A DNA stretch of 64,000 nt from Toxorhynchites rutilus septentrionalis (lineage: Eukaryota; Arthropoda; Insecta; Diptera; Culicidae). Of the stretch, positions 35,949-48,141 are shown in pieces (within the stretch, counting starts at the first letter, position 1; each line of letters begins with the position of its first letter). The notes below the pieces were generated by a model. That model was not told where the DNA came from. It did not search any database and saw only the letters and a program-made list of their open reading frames with translations. A program made the translations under genes and the position numbers. The stretch covers positions 243,233,807-243,297,806 of the forward strand of contig NC_073746.1 in the NCBI RefSeq assembly GCF_029784135.1, in the 5' to 3' direction.

Positions 35949-36095
35949 TTCCTCACGTCGCATTACTTCCCCCTGCAGCTTTTTGTGGAACTCCTCGCAC
36001 TCGTCCTTGTACTTCTCCATCTCCTCCTTGGTCTGTCGCATCTTCTTTTTCAGCACATCCAGCAAGGTGCCACTTTGTTGCAAATTCGCAGCCAT
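35949..36095 (-). CDS. Tm1: Tropomyosin cytoplasmic first exon
   Basis: 49 codons from ATG at 36095 to GAG GAA|gtaagt, phase 0, joining exon 3. It begins [20 protein letters not shown] and continues with [20 protein letters not shown] to VMRREE, the N-terminus of insect cytoskeletal tropomyosins, which replace the fused exon 1/2 of the muscle form. The products are low-molecular-weight tropomyosins that mark subsets of non-muscle actin filaments. Length and sequence fit the Drosophila Tm1 cytoplasmic exon closely. The start is fixed by the family; an earlier in-frame start was not found. Upstream DNA (36.1-37.1 kb) is less AT-rich than its surroundings and probably holds the leader and promoter, though no specific element was identified. 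Confidence 0.92.
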
Positions 36096-39071
36096 TATTT
36101 TGCTATTTGTATTCTCGCTTTTCGAACTTATCTAGGGTGTATACACTAACTTCTTCTAATACTAATTCAAATTTACTCCGCCACTCGATTATTTTGTATC
36201 CTAAATCAACGCAAACACAATTAATCCCGGGCACAAATTTTCCTCCCAGAGGTAGGATATCACAGAGCTATTATCATTGACATTCGCAGGAAATTTATCC
36301 ACAAAATTACCAGAGAATGAAAATCTCAATCACCAGCAGCACGAACACATGCACGATTCTTATGCTCGACACGGAACAACTCCGCTACATTGAACAATTT
36401 TTATGGACACATAAGAATTATTCCCGAATGTGAACTTTTGCTTTCTTCCTCTGATCAATAACTCAATCACAAAAAGAGCACTCTCGAAGCTTTGGACAAT
36501 CTCTCGCCTCTGGAAAGGATATTCGTTGGCGAAAATTTAATCGAACTCCGGTCCGCACGATCGGAAAATATGTTCCACACGATAGTCACGACACAAAAAA
36601 CGATGAAATAAACCCAAAAATGAAGGAAAAACGCATTCGCGCACACAATGAGTAAACGAGACGGTTATAGTGTGAGCGAGAGAGAAAGAAAAGTAACTCC
36701 AAACTGTGGTCAAGCAGCAGCTAACCAGCCGCAACACCGTTCCACGCAAAATAGTACTCACTTCGTCAACAACTACTACAATACTGACGGAGCCACACGA
36801 AACCCGTAGCAGCCGAGACTGAAGTCGCGTTGCGGCCCACAGAATTTCAAGATGGCGACGCGCCTTATGAGCTAGTGTAGTGGTGAGTGGCCAATCCATC
36901 CTACAACCGGTTGCTCAGTGCTCCCTGCCGATGTTATTATTTTGGTGACATGTTCGAGTTCGGCCCAAACTTTCTCCCTTGAGCTGAGTCCGAAAAAGGA
37001 TAAAATCGCAACATGCTTTGCGAGCAGTTGAAATATGGCGATATGTATTCCCTATCCATTTTTTTCCGGCGGTAGCTGCTAATCTGAGGAAGAAACTCAC
37101 GACCACCTGTATACTGCTGGGTCTATCAACTTGGCTCGTGTGAAATTCACTTCCAACAGCCTCTCATCGATGCTGAGTGACTGCCGATGGAACAACATTC
37201 GGTGTGTCGTTGTTTCCGTTATCAAACAGCATAGAAGCGCGTGCATTTATGACTCAACATTCTCGGATATCGCGGAAAGAGTTGCCAGTAGTACGATGTT
37301 TTATTTGTTGAAGTATCAGAATTTCCCCAAAATTTCAGATTATATTGTTGATTTCAGTCGAAAAGGAATCAATTGTTCGGTAGCTCATCTGAGAAAGATA
37401 GGTGCAGAGCCTGTTAAGCCAGCAACTACTAAAAGCAGAAACAAACAAATCAAAAACGCAATGTGTGGTAACTGTTTGTTCTTCACTTTAATTAAAATTT
37501 TTCGAACAAGAACGAAAACGAATTTGAATACATATACATCAAAATTGGTTAATCCTTTCCCTTCTCATCGCAGGGTTTTATAGCCATAAATTCAGAACAC
37601 GAAGGTTTCGAAGAAAAAGTTTTGAAAGATTTAATCATAACAGAAACATATTGCTCGAGTAAATTATCAGCCAACCATCATATTTCATATTTAATACAGA
37701 AACATCCAAATTAGTGGATTTAAGTGAGATTGTAGAAGTAAAAATCTTGAAAGGTTGTGGTATTTGGGTGTTATTATTATGTTTGTCCCAAAACTACATT
37801 ATAATTGTTAAATTGTTATTCTTCTTTTCCTTTGTTCACGGAGACTATGAATTCAATGATCCATACATCTCCGAAATCTTGGTTGTTTGTCAACCAATTT
37901 AAAGCTCTCTGACCGCTCCAGAAGTTGTTCTTTGACACCAAATCCTACCTTTTTTTAAGTTCGCTGCAATATCATTTAGAACAAAGCCTGGTTAGTCTTC
38001 AATGAGAATTTTAAAAAATCAAAATTTTCACTCCACTTATAATAGTCAATTAACTTTCACCTTAACGTTAAAATATTTCATTTTTTTCTTGGAATACGTC
38101 ATATTTGAAATATAAAACAAGAATATTTTTTTAAGCTGTGTATAATCGCGTCTAAAACTATTGTATATTGTATAAAATATACAATTTAATCGCTATTTTG
38201 TAACACTAAAGTTTCTGGACGACATGTTAGATTGAAAGTAGCTTGTGTCTTTTATCAATGGGTACGTCAAAGGCGTTCAGGTAAACAATTTATTGACAAT
38301 TGCCAACAAAATACTTACCCACAAGCAGCCTTCGTATCCTAAAGAGCATTTTAAGTATCAATGCTTTTAAAATTGACATAATTTTTGATATATTCACACA
38401 TTTTCCAGCGTTTTTATAGATATCTCTGTAAGTTCAGCCGGCTATATGAATATTCCCAGACAGGCTACTAAATAAGAATGATAATATCCTATACGGCTAT
38501 CCGTTTGATGCTCCCACAAGTTATTATACTTCGATAATGACGGATTCGAAAAAAAACGAGCTTGGCTTTTGGGATTTCATCACTCTTCATAACACAACAA
38601 AATACGTAATCGAGAGGTTTGAAATAGTTGTATAAAAAGAATCCAAAAAAAAAAATGGTTTCAGCTGCTGAAACTCGAAAAAAGTTAAAAATTTGCAGGC
38701 CCGTTGATTTTTACTGCAGCATAAGCAAAGCTCTCTCGGTTCAGTGTGTTTCGATAGAAAAGCTTATATGCTATTTTGCTAGCAGGCGATATCGTATAAC
38801 ATCCCCGTATTCCATATCCCATATTCTCTTATGTATTACAATAGAATTTCGAAGCGCTCGCTAAACAATTTTTTTATTTCTTCTCAAAACCAGCAGATGC
38901 TTTTTACATATTATATGTCTACCAACGAAAGAAACACCACCAAAGAATACCTTTTTTTTATCGAAAACAATGCTTTAGAAGGACAAATGAGAGCTGAAGT
39001 CAATTTATTGTTTGATTCTTTGTCACAAATTTGTTATGAATCAATTTGTAAATGACATAATGATAATATTT
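36096..39071. other. Upstream tract of cytoplasmic exon plus repeats
   Basis: 36.1-37.1 kb is the probable leader/promoter area of the cytoplasmic isoform. 37480-37660 is the partner of 34780-34985, and 37810-37920 is the inverted partner of 24570-24780. A 150-codon open frame at 37131-37583 spans into the repeat and has no recognisable domain. Confidence 0.45.
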
Positions 39072-39560
39072 GAGGGCGGTCCGATAAGTACATAGCCTCA
39101 GCCCCCGATGGTGTCAGTATCGCAAGAGAGATTACTTATCACGTAGTACATTCTCGTAAACGGCTACTGTCAAAATTTCAGCCGAATTGGATTCGTAGTT
39201 TTGTTTTGACCGTGCGTGGAAGCGGGCGTGTCCGCGGATTTTGGAGAAATGGAAATTCCGCCGTCGCCACGGCCAATTGGTCGAATTGCACTACGAACTG
39301 CTGCCCCATCCGACTTTTTTTTGTTTCCAAACTTGAAAAAGTCACTCGCCGGACAGAAATTTGAGTCGAATGAGGAGATCATCGCCGCCACGGAGGCCTA
39401 CTTTGCATACCTCGAGAAAACGTATTTTTCAGATGGAATAAAGAAGGTGGAGCATCGCTGGATCAAGTGTATAGAGCTAAAAGAGACTATGTTGAGAAAT
39501 AAATCGCCACTTCTCCAAAATTGTTGTTGTTTTTTGTAGACTTATCGGACTGCCCTCGTA
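39072..39560 (+). mobile_element. Internally deleted mariner
   Basis: Terminal inverted repeats GAGGGCGGTCCGATAAGT and, reversed, GAGGGCAGTCCGATAAGT bound about 490 bp. Inside, an open frame from 39216 starts with MEAGVSADFGEMEIPP and then jumps to the transposase C-terminus, APSDFFLFPNLKKSLAGQKF with the last catalytic Asp of the mariner triad, and KKVEHRWIKCIELK. About 800 bp of the central catalytic core is missing, so it can move only in trans if at all. Confidence 0.85.
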
Positions 39561-40299
39561 TAACGACATAGAAACTATTTATGACCACAGTTTTTTTCAA
39601 AATGACAGTTTTCTATAACGATAGTCTTTTGCGATGTCGCCGTAGAGAAGTTTAACTATATCAATAAAAGCATCCGAAAATCAAAAAAGCTCACTATCCA
39701 GATTACATCATTACACTGCTTCAAATTATGTACAAATTTCACTGCAAGTTTGATCGAGTTTGAGAATTTTACTAAACTAGGCAGTTATTCTCTGAGGATT
39801 CAAGTTTTTTCAATTGATAGACATCTTGTGTTATCCACTCAGCCTCTAAATAACATCTCAAAAACAACAGAGAAAGAAATTATATCAATCCCGAAATGCA
39901 TTTTATACTTATTTCTACTACGATTCTATTTCAATTTTAACGATAACTTAAAACTGGTCGTTTTCAGTGTTTTATCTAGATGAATTGCATAAAATTGCAT
40001 TGCGATATGTAATTGAATGTATCGTGCGTTGCTTTCCACTACTTCTTTTAAAAAAAAAATATATTTTACGTCTCAAAATAGTATTTTACGCTATTGAAAG
40101 CCCTGGGCAGTGTTCAATTTTAATTTATGAGAAAATTCTTGACCAATTGAAAAACAACTAAAACATAAAATATGATTTTTCAGCAACACTGCAATTGTGA
40201 GCGACCTCACGCAACAGCTCACACTGGCACACAACGAGGCCACTCAATGAATATATTAGATATGATTTGACCTGCCGAGATTGAGAGAACAACACTCAC

Positions 40300-40353
40300 T
40301 TCTCTCATGACATCAACCGTGAAAGGTCGTACACCGGAATTCATTTCTTTCAT
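40300..40353 (-). CDS. Tm1: Putative fourth tropomyosin first exon
   Basis: ATG at 40353 encodes 18 residues, MKEMNSGVRPFTVDVMRE, ending ATG AGA GAA|gtgagt, a strong donor in phase 0. It would therefore join exon 3 in frame, exactly as the other three first exons do. The same frame stays open upstream to 40449 and reads protein-like, with RIGYTREEQELFEFSHVAHH directly before the Met and no in-frame ATG before a TAA. Either this is a first exon with an untranslated leader that happens to be open, or coding continues from an upstream exon. A possible but weak acceptor is cgaaag before 40425. It lies between the adaptor exon at 48-49.6 kb and the cytoplasmic start at 36 kb, where an extra promoter would be expected. 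Assignment to Tm1 rests on position, strand, phase and donor quality, not on a remembered isoform. Confidence 0.55.
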
Positions 40354-40449
40354 GCTGTGGTGAGCAACGTGAGAGAATTCGAAAAGTTCTTGTTCCTCAC
40401 GCGTGTAACCGATGCGCAAGAAATCTTTCGATTCATCGATAAACGTAAT

Positions 40450-42052
40450 TTACAATGATACAAATAAGCACTAGGGAAAGCATTAGAGAATCGAAATCAT
40501 AATTTAATCAGTTCAACCGAACTTGTCCACGAAAGCGACAACTGATCACGCTCGCTTGTGCGTAATTCGGTAATAACAATAGATACCAGACTGGAAACAC
40601 CTGTAAAAGGGTGGCGCTTCCGCTCCGAATATTGGGTTTTAGAATAATAACAGTAGCAGCATTACTCAGCGAGCCCCTCCCATCGGTGCACAACACAAAA
40701 GCATACTTTGGGAGACCAATGCGGGACACTGCAGGACAGAACATTGACACAGTAGTTTTTTTTCAATAATCAAAATATACGCGAGACTGAATTGAGATTG
40801 CCGTGTAGTGTGTGACAGGGTACATAGGCAAGGTCTTCCCAGAAGGGGTGATTCAAGCGCACATTGTTCGGCAGAAGACCACGCGTCACAGCCCAGTGGC
40901 TACGCGCGCAAACAATACAATCGACTGGTTTAGTAATCGTGATCGCAACTGATAACGAAGGTTGTTGTCAAAACGAATTTGGTGTTACAGCAGAATTATT
41001 TTTAAACCCGGCTGATATAACGAACACCAATTGAGGGGCTATATAACCATCTGCGCGATGGTGAAAAAAAAACAAGTTGGATATTGCAATGCATCTAAAA
41101 GGTGTAATATTTCATATGTCACGATGCTCTTAATTAGTTTGTGGTTTGAGGGTAAGTTACCGCGCGGTGCAAAACCCCAATACTGATCTCCTGATATAAA
41201 CGCACCACGCTAATGCACTGGAAACGAAACTCCAATCTAGGTTACGCTCTTGACCCTCTAAAAAGTACATTACGTTGTCCCGAAACAATCGTCGCCGAAG
41301 CCGAATAGCCTTCACAAGACGCGTCGCGGCGCCAGGAGGCTTGTGTCGTATAGCCACAATCCATAATAAATGTACGATGTGGCGATAATCGTTACACCTC
41401 TCCCTCTCTCTCACGTACGCTATTATATCATACCGGTAGTCCTCCCATAGCGGCCAGCATCAAGTGCGCGCGGCACTGCCGGCCACCACAGCCAGGGTAA
41501 ACAGGGAGAAGAAACAATTCCTTAAAAGGAGAAAATCACACTCGCGGCGGCGCTTGTGAGCTTGTGGCATTAATAAATGTACACATGTATATCACGGACA
41601 CGAAACGACGGCCCGATCGCATCAGGTTACCACAAAAGCGCGCCGTGTTAGGCTGCTGACCTACTGAACCATATGTACGAATCTTCTTCTGTTTTCGATG
41701 CTGAATGTGGTGTAAAGAATTGTAAAAAGATTACCTTGTCAGCAGGACATTGGAGGAAGCTGCACTCATTCAATTCTGATGGGGACTGCGGTAAAATCAA
41801 TCAAGCTTTTAATTGCGTCGTCACGCACCAACAGCAACAGTTGATGCCATGGGGAAACAACAAAGCCGTTGTGGGGTTCACTGATTGATTCGTGCATTCG
41901 CTACTTTCCGACTTCGGACAGAAACCGGGGTAGATTGCTGCGTTGACGGATAGATGGCAGTGCGGATTTTATGGTGAGTCACAGTGAGTAAAAGAGCGAT
42001 GATAAATGTTCAATATTTCTTGCCTTGCATTGCCAGTGTTATGGCGGGTTTA
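40450..42052. other. Intron tract, upstream of the 40.3-kb exon
   Basis: Moderately GC-rich between 40.5 and 41.6 kb; it may hold the promoter of the short first exon. No protein-coding exon was identified. Confidence 0.4.
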
Positions 42053-42362
42053 CATTAGGGAGATCTATAGCTATAGATGGATTTATTCACGTGAAAATAG
42101 GTGTAAACGGGTGAGAATAAATATGATACACTTATTCGAGGTATATATAACTTGAATAAATTCAGCATATGTAAACGCTTGTGAATTTCTCACTGGTGAG
42201 AAATCACTAAAGTTGGATGCAGTTCTACTTTAGGCGAATAAACTTACCGAAAATATGAATATATTCATTATAGAAGTTCACGCTAGTGTAAACGGTTGAT
42301 GCGATTTCTATAAATCTCATCATATTTCTTCACATGAATATATCACTGGTCTAAACCCACCC
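42053..42362. mobile_element. MITE-like element
   Basis: Left end GGCGGGTTTACATTAGGGAG and right end, reversed, GGGTGGGTTTAGACCAGTG form imperfect inverted ends. The interior has paired TATTCATGTGAAG/TTCACGTGAA motifs and no coding capacity. Confidence 0.6.
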
Positions 42363-43441
42363 TTAGACAGGCACAAGCATTAAACTACTCTTGAATTCGG
42401 ACAAACGTAATGAAACATTAATAATTCATACCAGTCGTAAGCTTAACGTTGATAGAATACCAAATATGTTGCTAAAGTTGGCAATAATTTCGCAATTCGT
42501 GATAGCAGATGAACGGACCTCGCCTATTCCAGAATGAGCACTTTTCTGTGTAAAGCTAGCCACTCCTGGTTTATTTTACTGCCATGGGCAGTCTCGAGTG
42601 GTGTGTTTGTTTCGTACCGAAAAACCAGTGCCGAATTTATTACTGTATAAATATTTACAAGAACGCGCCTCGCGCCTATGGTCATAAAGAGGGGTACCGT
42701 TACGCAAAAGTGATAATAAATGAGCGCAGTAGCAAGTAGTAATATTGCGTGTGCACACAGTGTGCGCGACTCATATATTTATCCACCTAATTATCCGAAC
42801 AGTAGCAGTGGCATCTGGTGCACAAATGCTCTGGCGTCACACGGGACGGATTCGGCTTTTGAATTCGCTTCACACCTTTTATGAAACACAGAAAATAATA
42901 TCATGACAAAGAGTTGGATCGCTTTCACACGACTCGCTAACCCCGACTCAAACTCTGATAAAAATAAAAATCGCGATCGGAATCGAATGTTGACATGTTC
43001 ATCAATCGATCATCGAACCGAAAGATACGTTCGCACATTGATACGGAGGGGCGATGAGACCGGTGAAAACAAGCAGTTGAACCTATTATTCGATCATTCG
43101 GACCGAGGAAAAAAATAGGATGTATAAACGAACAACGCGCGCATCGTTTCAGCGATGATGATGATTGAATTAATTGCTGATCGGGGACGGATGGATGATT
43201 TTGGTTGTACTCGTGAAAATTATTCGGGTGGAATAATAATTGTAAATCAGAGGTAAAATATATTTAAATTGCCGTCGAAGCTTGAGCTGCTCCGATTGCT
43301 TCTTTGTAAAAAAAATCAACGTCAAAACGCGAGGTTTTGTGACATAGTACATAGTATGCCTCAAATACATTCCCAGCTGTATTTGACAATGTGGAAGATA
43401 GGTCAGAACCTCACCTATCAGATTCTATAGCAAACTTAAAT

Positions 43442-43540
43442 TGGAACGTTTTTCCAATTGAGTTATTAACTTAAGAAAAAGTTGATGAAGAGAAATCGAT
43501 CAAGTCACTTACACCCCTTGCATTCTAAGCCCCTCAAATG
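43442..43540 (-). repeat. Inverted partner of the 16.8-kb repeat
   Basis: Reverse complement of 16828-16920 with a handful of differences; it ends in CTAAGCCCCTCAAATG. Confidence 0.7.
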
Positions 43541-46500
43541 TTAAAGAATTCTGTTGCATAGTATCTAAAATCGAAGTGAAAAAAAGTCATCGCGAGATTT
43601 TTTTATATACTAAAAAGCAAGCGAAAGCGAAGAATCGGACGTGTGCATGCTTCCACACGTTTTACTAACGCAATTAATTTCAAATATAGTGACTGAAACC
43701 GATGTGCTCTTCTGAACAAAAGATTTCACAGATTTTCTCTGAAGTTAGCTGCATTCGATTGAAAATGTTCGGTAACGAAACGAGAGTCTATGTTTAGACG
43801 ACCATCAATCAGTTCAATAAGGGTCACAATGAAGCGCACCTATCCTATTAATCATGTAGTTTTCTTTCAATTGCGTGATGTTCGGCACGTATACTTGAGA
43901 ATGAATCGTTGAATCAACTTGGCAACTCGCATGGAAAAAAGGTAAATTATTTGCATTCGTTGGATTCAATACTAATGTTGTTTTTAATTTTTCCAGTCAA
44001 AAATGATGAACATTGTTGTATTGATCACACAACGTCTAAAATTTATTCTGATAAAAGAACTTTAATGAGATTTTACTGCATGACAATACGGCGGCACACA
44101 AATCAAATGTCATCGAAGATTTCAAATATTGAAATCTCCCTCTAGTTACTGGAACTCTGCATGATTTTCCAGATATTTCGATACAGTTATATACAACAAA
44201 TCCTTCGCCATATAAAAAAAAACTGTGTGGTATGTTTTTTTCTATTTATTTTTAATATTAAATTAAATTTAAATTTTAAGCCATTCCATCAACGAATCGT
44301 ATCGAATAACAAGTTGTCAAAAATATTCGATAAAAAATCAGACATTAGGCGATTAATTGAACATTGACTACAAACATCGATTATTATTCTTTGCTTAGCA
44401 ATCTAAGCAACTAATAAACGAGGCGAACGAATTTTAAATCGATCAATAATCCAAAACTCAAAAAAACATTGTTCCGTTATTTTTTATTCCACCTATGTTA
44501 AATTTAGTCTGTCATCTTGCCATCTTGAAAGACTATATATACTATATAAGCATAATTGTTATTCAACGTATATTCCGTTCGTATTGCTGTCAAATAAGTC
44601 ACAATTAATTTCTACTGTATCTATATCGTTATTAAAAACATATATTTAATCTTCTTAAGAAAATTGTTATATTTATTTTTTTTATATTATATATTTATAT
44701 ATTTTTCAAACCCAGGAGTGCGTGTACGAATCTCATCAGGCAGCTGCTTTTGTAGCAGCTTTCGCTATTGAGCGTTAACAGATATTGCATAGCACATCGT
44801 TGGAACTGCTAGGAAAACATGATAATAAGATTTGGATGACTTTATACAAAACCTCTTCCGTGCTGGGAAATTGGGGCCCCATGGGAGGGAAACACTCTTG
44901 CAACCGAGAAATAATTCAACGAATGTAAGTTGCAGCTGGAACAGCGGGATCCGAAGTCCTGAAAGACGTGCCGCGAATATTGAATATATGGAATCATGCG
45001 GCTACAATACTGATGGCCTGTTAGGTCAATTGATATGTCAGAAAGTTTTTACTGTTATGCCGAAAAAGGACATTTTTATTAATTAATGCTTTGAAGTGAA
45101 ACCATTCAGAAAAAATTGCCGCTTCCAATTACCAGAACCATAATAAGGAACAGTGCAACAATTTCTCAGAAGGCATCGATGTTCTTAGATGAACTTCACA
45201 TTCTCAATATGGTTTTATCTGTGCCTTTTTAGATATAAAAAAACGCGATCCCTGAGCATTTGATGAAGCTTAGTTAAATAAATCGCTGATCTTCATCTGC
45301 AATACGCTCTATAAGCGCAAACAAATGGCGTTTTTGTTGCAATTCGTGAAGGGTGATGAAAAGGTAAATAATTTACATCAATTTTGAACGATATATTCTT
45401 TAGACAATCGACATAAACCATTAGTCATTCCCAAAGCCGATCTTCACCCGAAGAAAGTCATGCTATGTGTCGCTCTATGTGCTCCTATCAAGCAACCAGA
45501 CGATAAATTCCAATGAATACAGGACAAATTAAGGACAGGGACCCATTCAGTAATAGTATAAATTATGCTTTTAATTTTTTCCATAAAATCGGCACGAGCT
45601 TTCCGGTTAGCTCAATATTTTCCAAGAAGTTGTACAGAAAGATAAATGGTAGATGAATTGTAATCACTGGGCTACTGCCCGGTTAATGTTCCGACAAGGT
45701 TTCTTGTAGCCACCAGACACTAGTTTTGTGTTTTGTAAAGCAGGGGTGTATCATTGTTTCTTAGATGATTTGTGTCCTAGTAAAGTGATACGGAACATAT
45801 TTCATAACACTAAACTAATTATAATAGGTTGATGAATCTGAGGATCATATCATCTTGAGTTTTGAATCCAGCAATGCTATTTGGAAATTGAATTCATTAC
45901 AAAGATTGTACGTGATGTAGTTTGTTTCAAAGTCACAACTTTTCTGATCTTGCGATAACGGGAGCTCCGCAAAAACGAGTGTGTAGCAATCCACTGCAGA
46001 CTATTTCGTGAATTCATAACAAATCACTGAACAATGTTGAGATGCTGTGTTTGTACACATTGTCAGAAACAGTTCTAGCAGAAGCTAGCCGAAGACAGCG
46101 TAAACGGAAAAAAGTGAAGAGCGACAAATATCATAACGTAATCCTACGTTAACTATGCGGTCATAATTCGTATACAACCTTCCACATTTCTTGTTAAAAA
46201 AAACATAAAACAAAAATAGAAACATGCTTCAACTGAAAATAATTTTTTTCTAAAAAAAAAATCCACGTGGACAAAGAGTATGAGAAATGTCCACGCTTGT
46301 CCACGGAGGGGGAGAGAGGAGTCTAAAATCGAGCTTTTTGTGTCCACGTGGTATGTGGACAGCCCCTAACGATTGATTTGCAAAATCAGACATCACTAAT
46401 CACTCCACACGTTTGAAATTTGTTGTTCCAAAAATGCCTTTTGCTGTCAAACCGTGCTGATTTCGTAGCACAATTTTGACGAAACAATTTTTCCACAATG

Positions 46501-48141
46501 CCGAGAATTTCCTTATGTTGATTGGTTGGCGAAAAAAAATCGCATTCTAATGTGTGTTCTATGTTATAAAATAACACATTTTCGGAAAGAAAAATCATCA
46601 ACGGAACTTGTTTCTGTGAAGATTTATATTATAATGTTTCAGAGAAAATTCAAACTAATATATTTGAGTAAGAAACAGATAAAACGCGTTCTGAATATTC
46701 AAATAACATCATGTGATGATTTTCATTCAAATTTTACAATTTGAACTGTCTTAAACCCTGATAATTCGATGGTAAATAAATTTAAAACTTTTGTAGATGT
46801 CGACACTGTACCTTAGACTGTTCGAATTGACAGATCATGCCTTAACTGAAGACTGCATTGTGACAAAAATTCCAAGATAAATTCAACCATATCTAACCTT
46901 TTTTCCATCTTGCTACAAACGAATTTCATGCAACCAAAAGATAACATATTTCCAAAAACTATATCAACAACGATTTTCTCAAAACGCTTCGCTTCGCGGC
47001 TAAAATAAGCGCACCTTGCGACGATCGAAACCAAACAAGTGAAAAAAAAATCGCGATAAGTCACTTTCGCGAAAGTACGGCAAAATATATAATTCCTCTC
47101 TAACCATCTTCGCGTTCGGGTCAGTCCGGGGAGGGTAATAATATAGCGCTGATCTCATACCAATCTCAACCACTTTTAGCCGCTAGTCTTGTTTCGAAGC
47201 CGCACACACATATGCGCGCAGCTTTTCGGGACCCGAAATTGAAATCTACCTCCGCGTGCGCGCGCGATCTTCACCCCAAAACCCCTAGCGGGAAATTTGT
47301 TCATCCTGCACCGAAAACGGCAGACACGGAGAAGAGCATTAATTAAAACCAAAGTTCGTTTTGGCTGCACTCGTTGCGGATAATAATACGGTCTTCATTC
47401 GCCGCAACGGCAGAGTCGTTAAGAAATGGTTGTAAATTGGTTTCTAACGCAAACAATTCTCGCGCTGGTTCAGAATATCATGCTACTATCATCATCTTCC
47501 CTCTCTTACCGCGAACCGAGTCACGGCCACCACGCAGGGAAAAACCTAGGTTTCACACGCGTTATTCGTGAGTGTGGAATATTTAGGTCTTTGTTATATC
47601 AATAGCGGGAAAAATCGGCGCACACGGGAGGAAAATTTCACGAATAAACAACCCGCTGTTACAACCGTGTTCGTTCTAAAATACACACGCCAAACGTCGT
47701 CCATTAGAGCCGTCATAAGCGGTAGCGATTTCGTTCGCGCATCCATACACACACACAGGCACATAAACAGTGTGATGTGTTTTTCGGGTGATCAGTGCAC
47801 ACACAGTTTTCGCTTTCCTTTTTTTTTTTGCTTTTCGGGTGGATCGTGTGTGGGTTGAAAAATGTACCGTTTGGTTGCGATCTGCGATCACGAAGGAAAA
47901 TGTCTTTTTGGAAAATTTCCTACCTCTAAAAATAAAACCGACAACATTCTTGATGAATTTTGCTGCTGCTGAATTTGCTCACACGGCATGCTGCGATGTG
48001 AGATGCGCTTCAAACAAATTGTTTCTTGCTGCTACGAGTGTGAGCTCGGTTCACGGAGGAAAAATTTCGATGACAGTGGCCGTTTTCTTCGCTAGCAATG
48101 TTTTATATGAATCGCTGTGGAAAAAGATTGATAATAATTAC
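43541..48141. other. Intron tract with transposon end near 46.3 kb
   Basis: 46262-46372 holds CCACGTGGACAA at one side and GTGTCCACGTGGTATGTGGA near the other, a decayed element with CCACGTGG termini. An open frame at 44832-45086 has no recognisable domain. 45.1-45.6 kb may be LINE debris. 47.1-47.6 kb is CpG-richer. Confidence 0.4.

Noticed and set aside
36537..36899. 120-codon minus-strand frame upstream of the cytoplasmic exon
   Set aside because: No domain and no suitable splice context; more likely leader or promoter DNA.
37131..37583. 150-codon plus-strand open frame
   Set aside because: No recognisable domain; its 3' part overlaps a dispersed repeat shared with 34.8 kb.
44832..45086. 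84-codon frame near 44.8 kb
   Set aside because: No recognisable family and no start or splice context.
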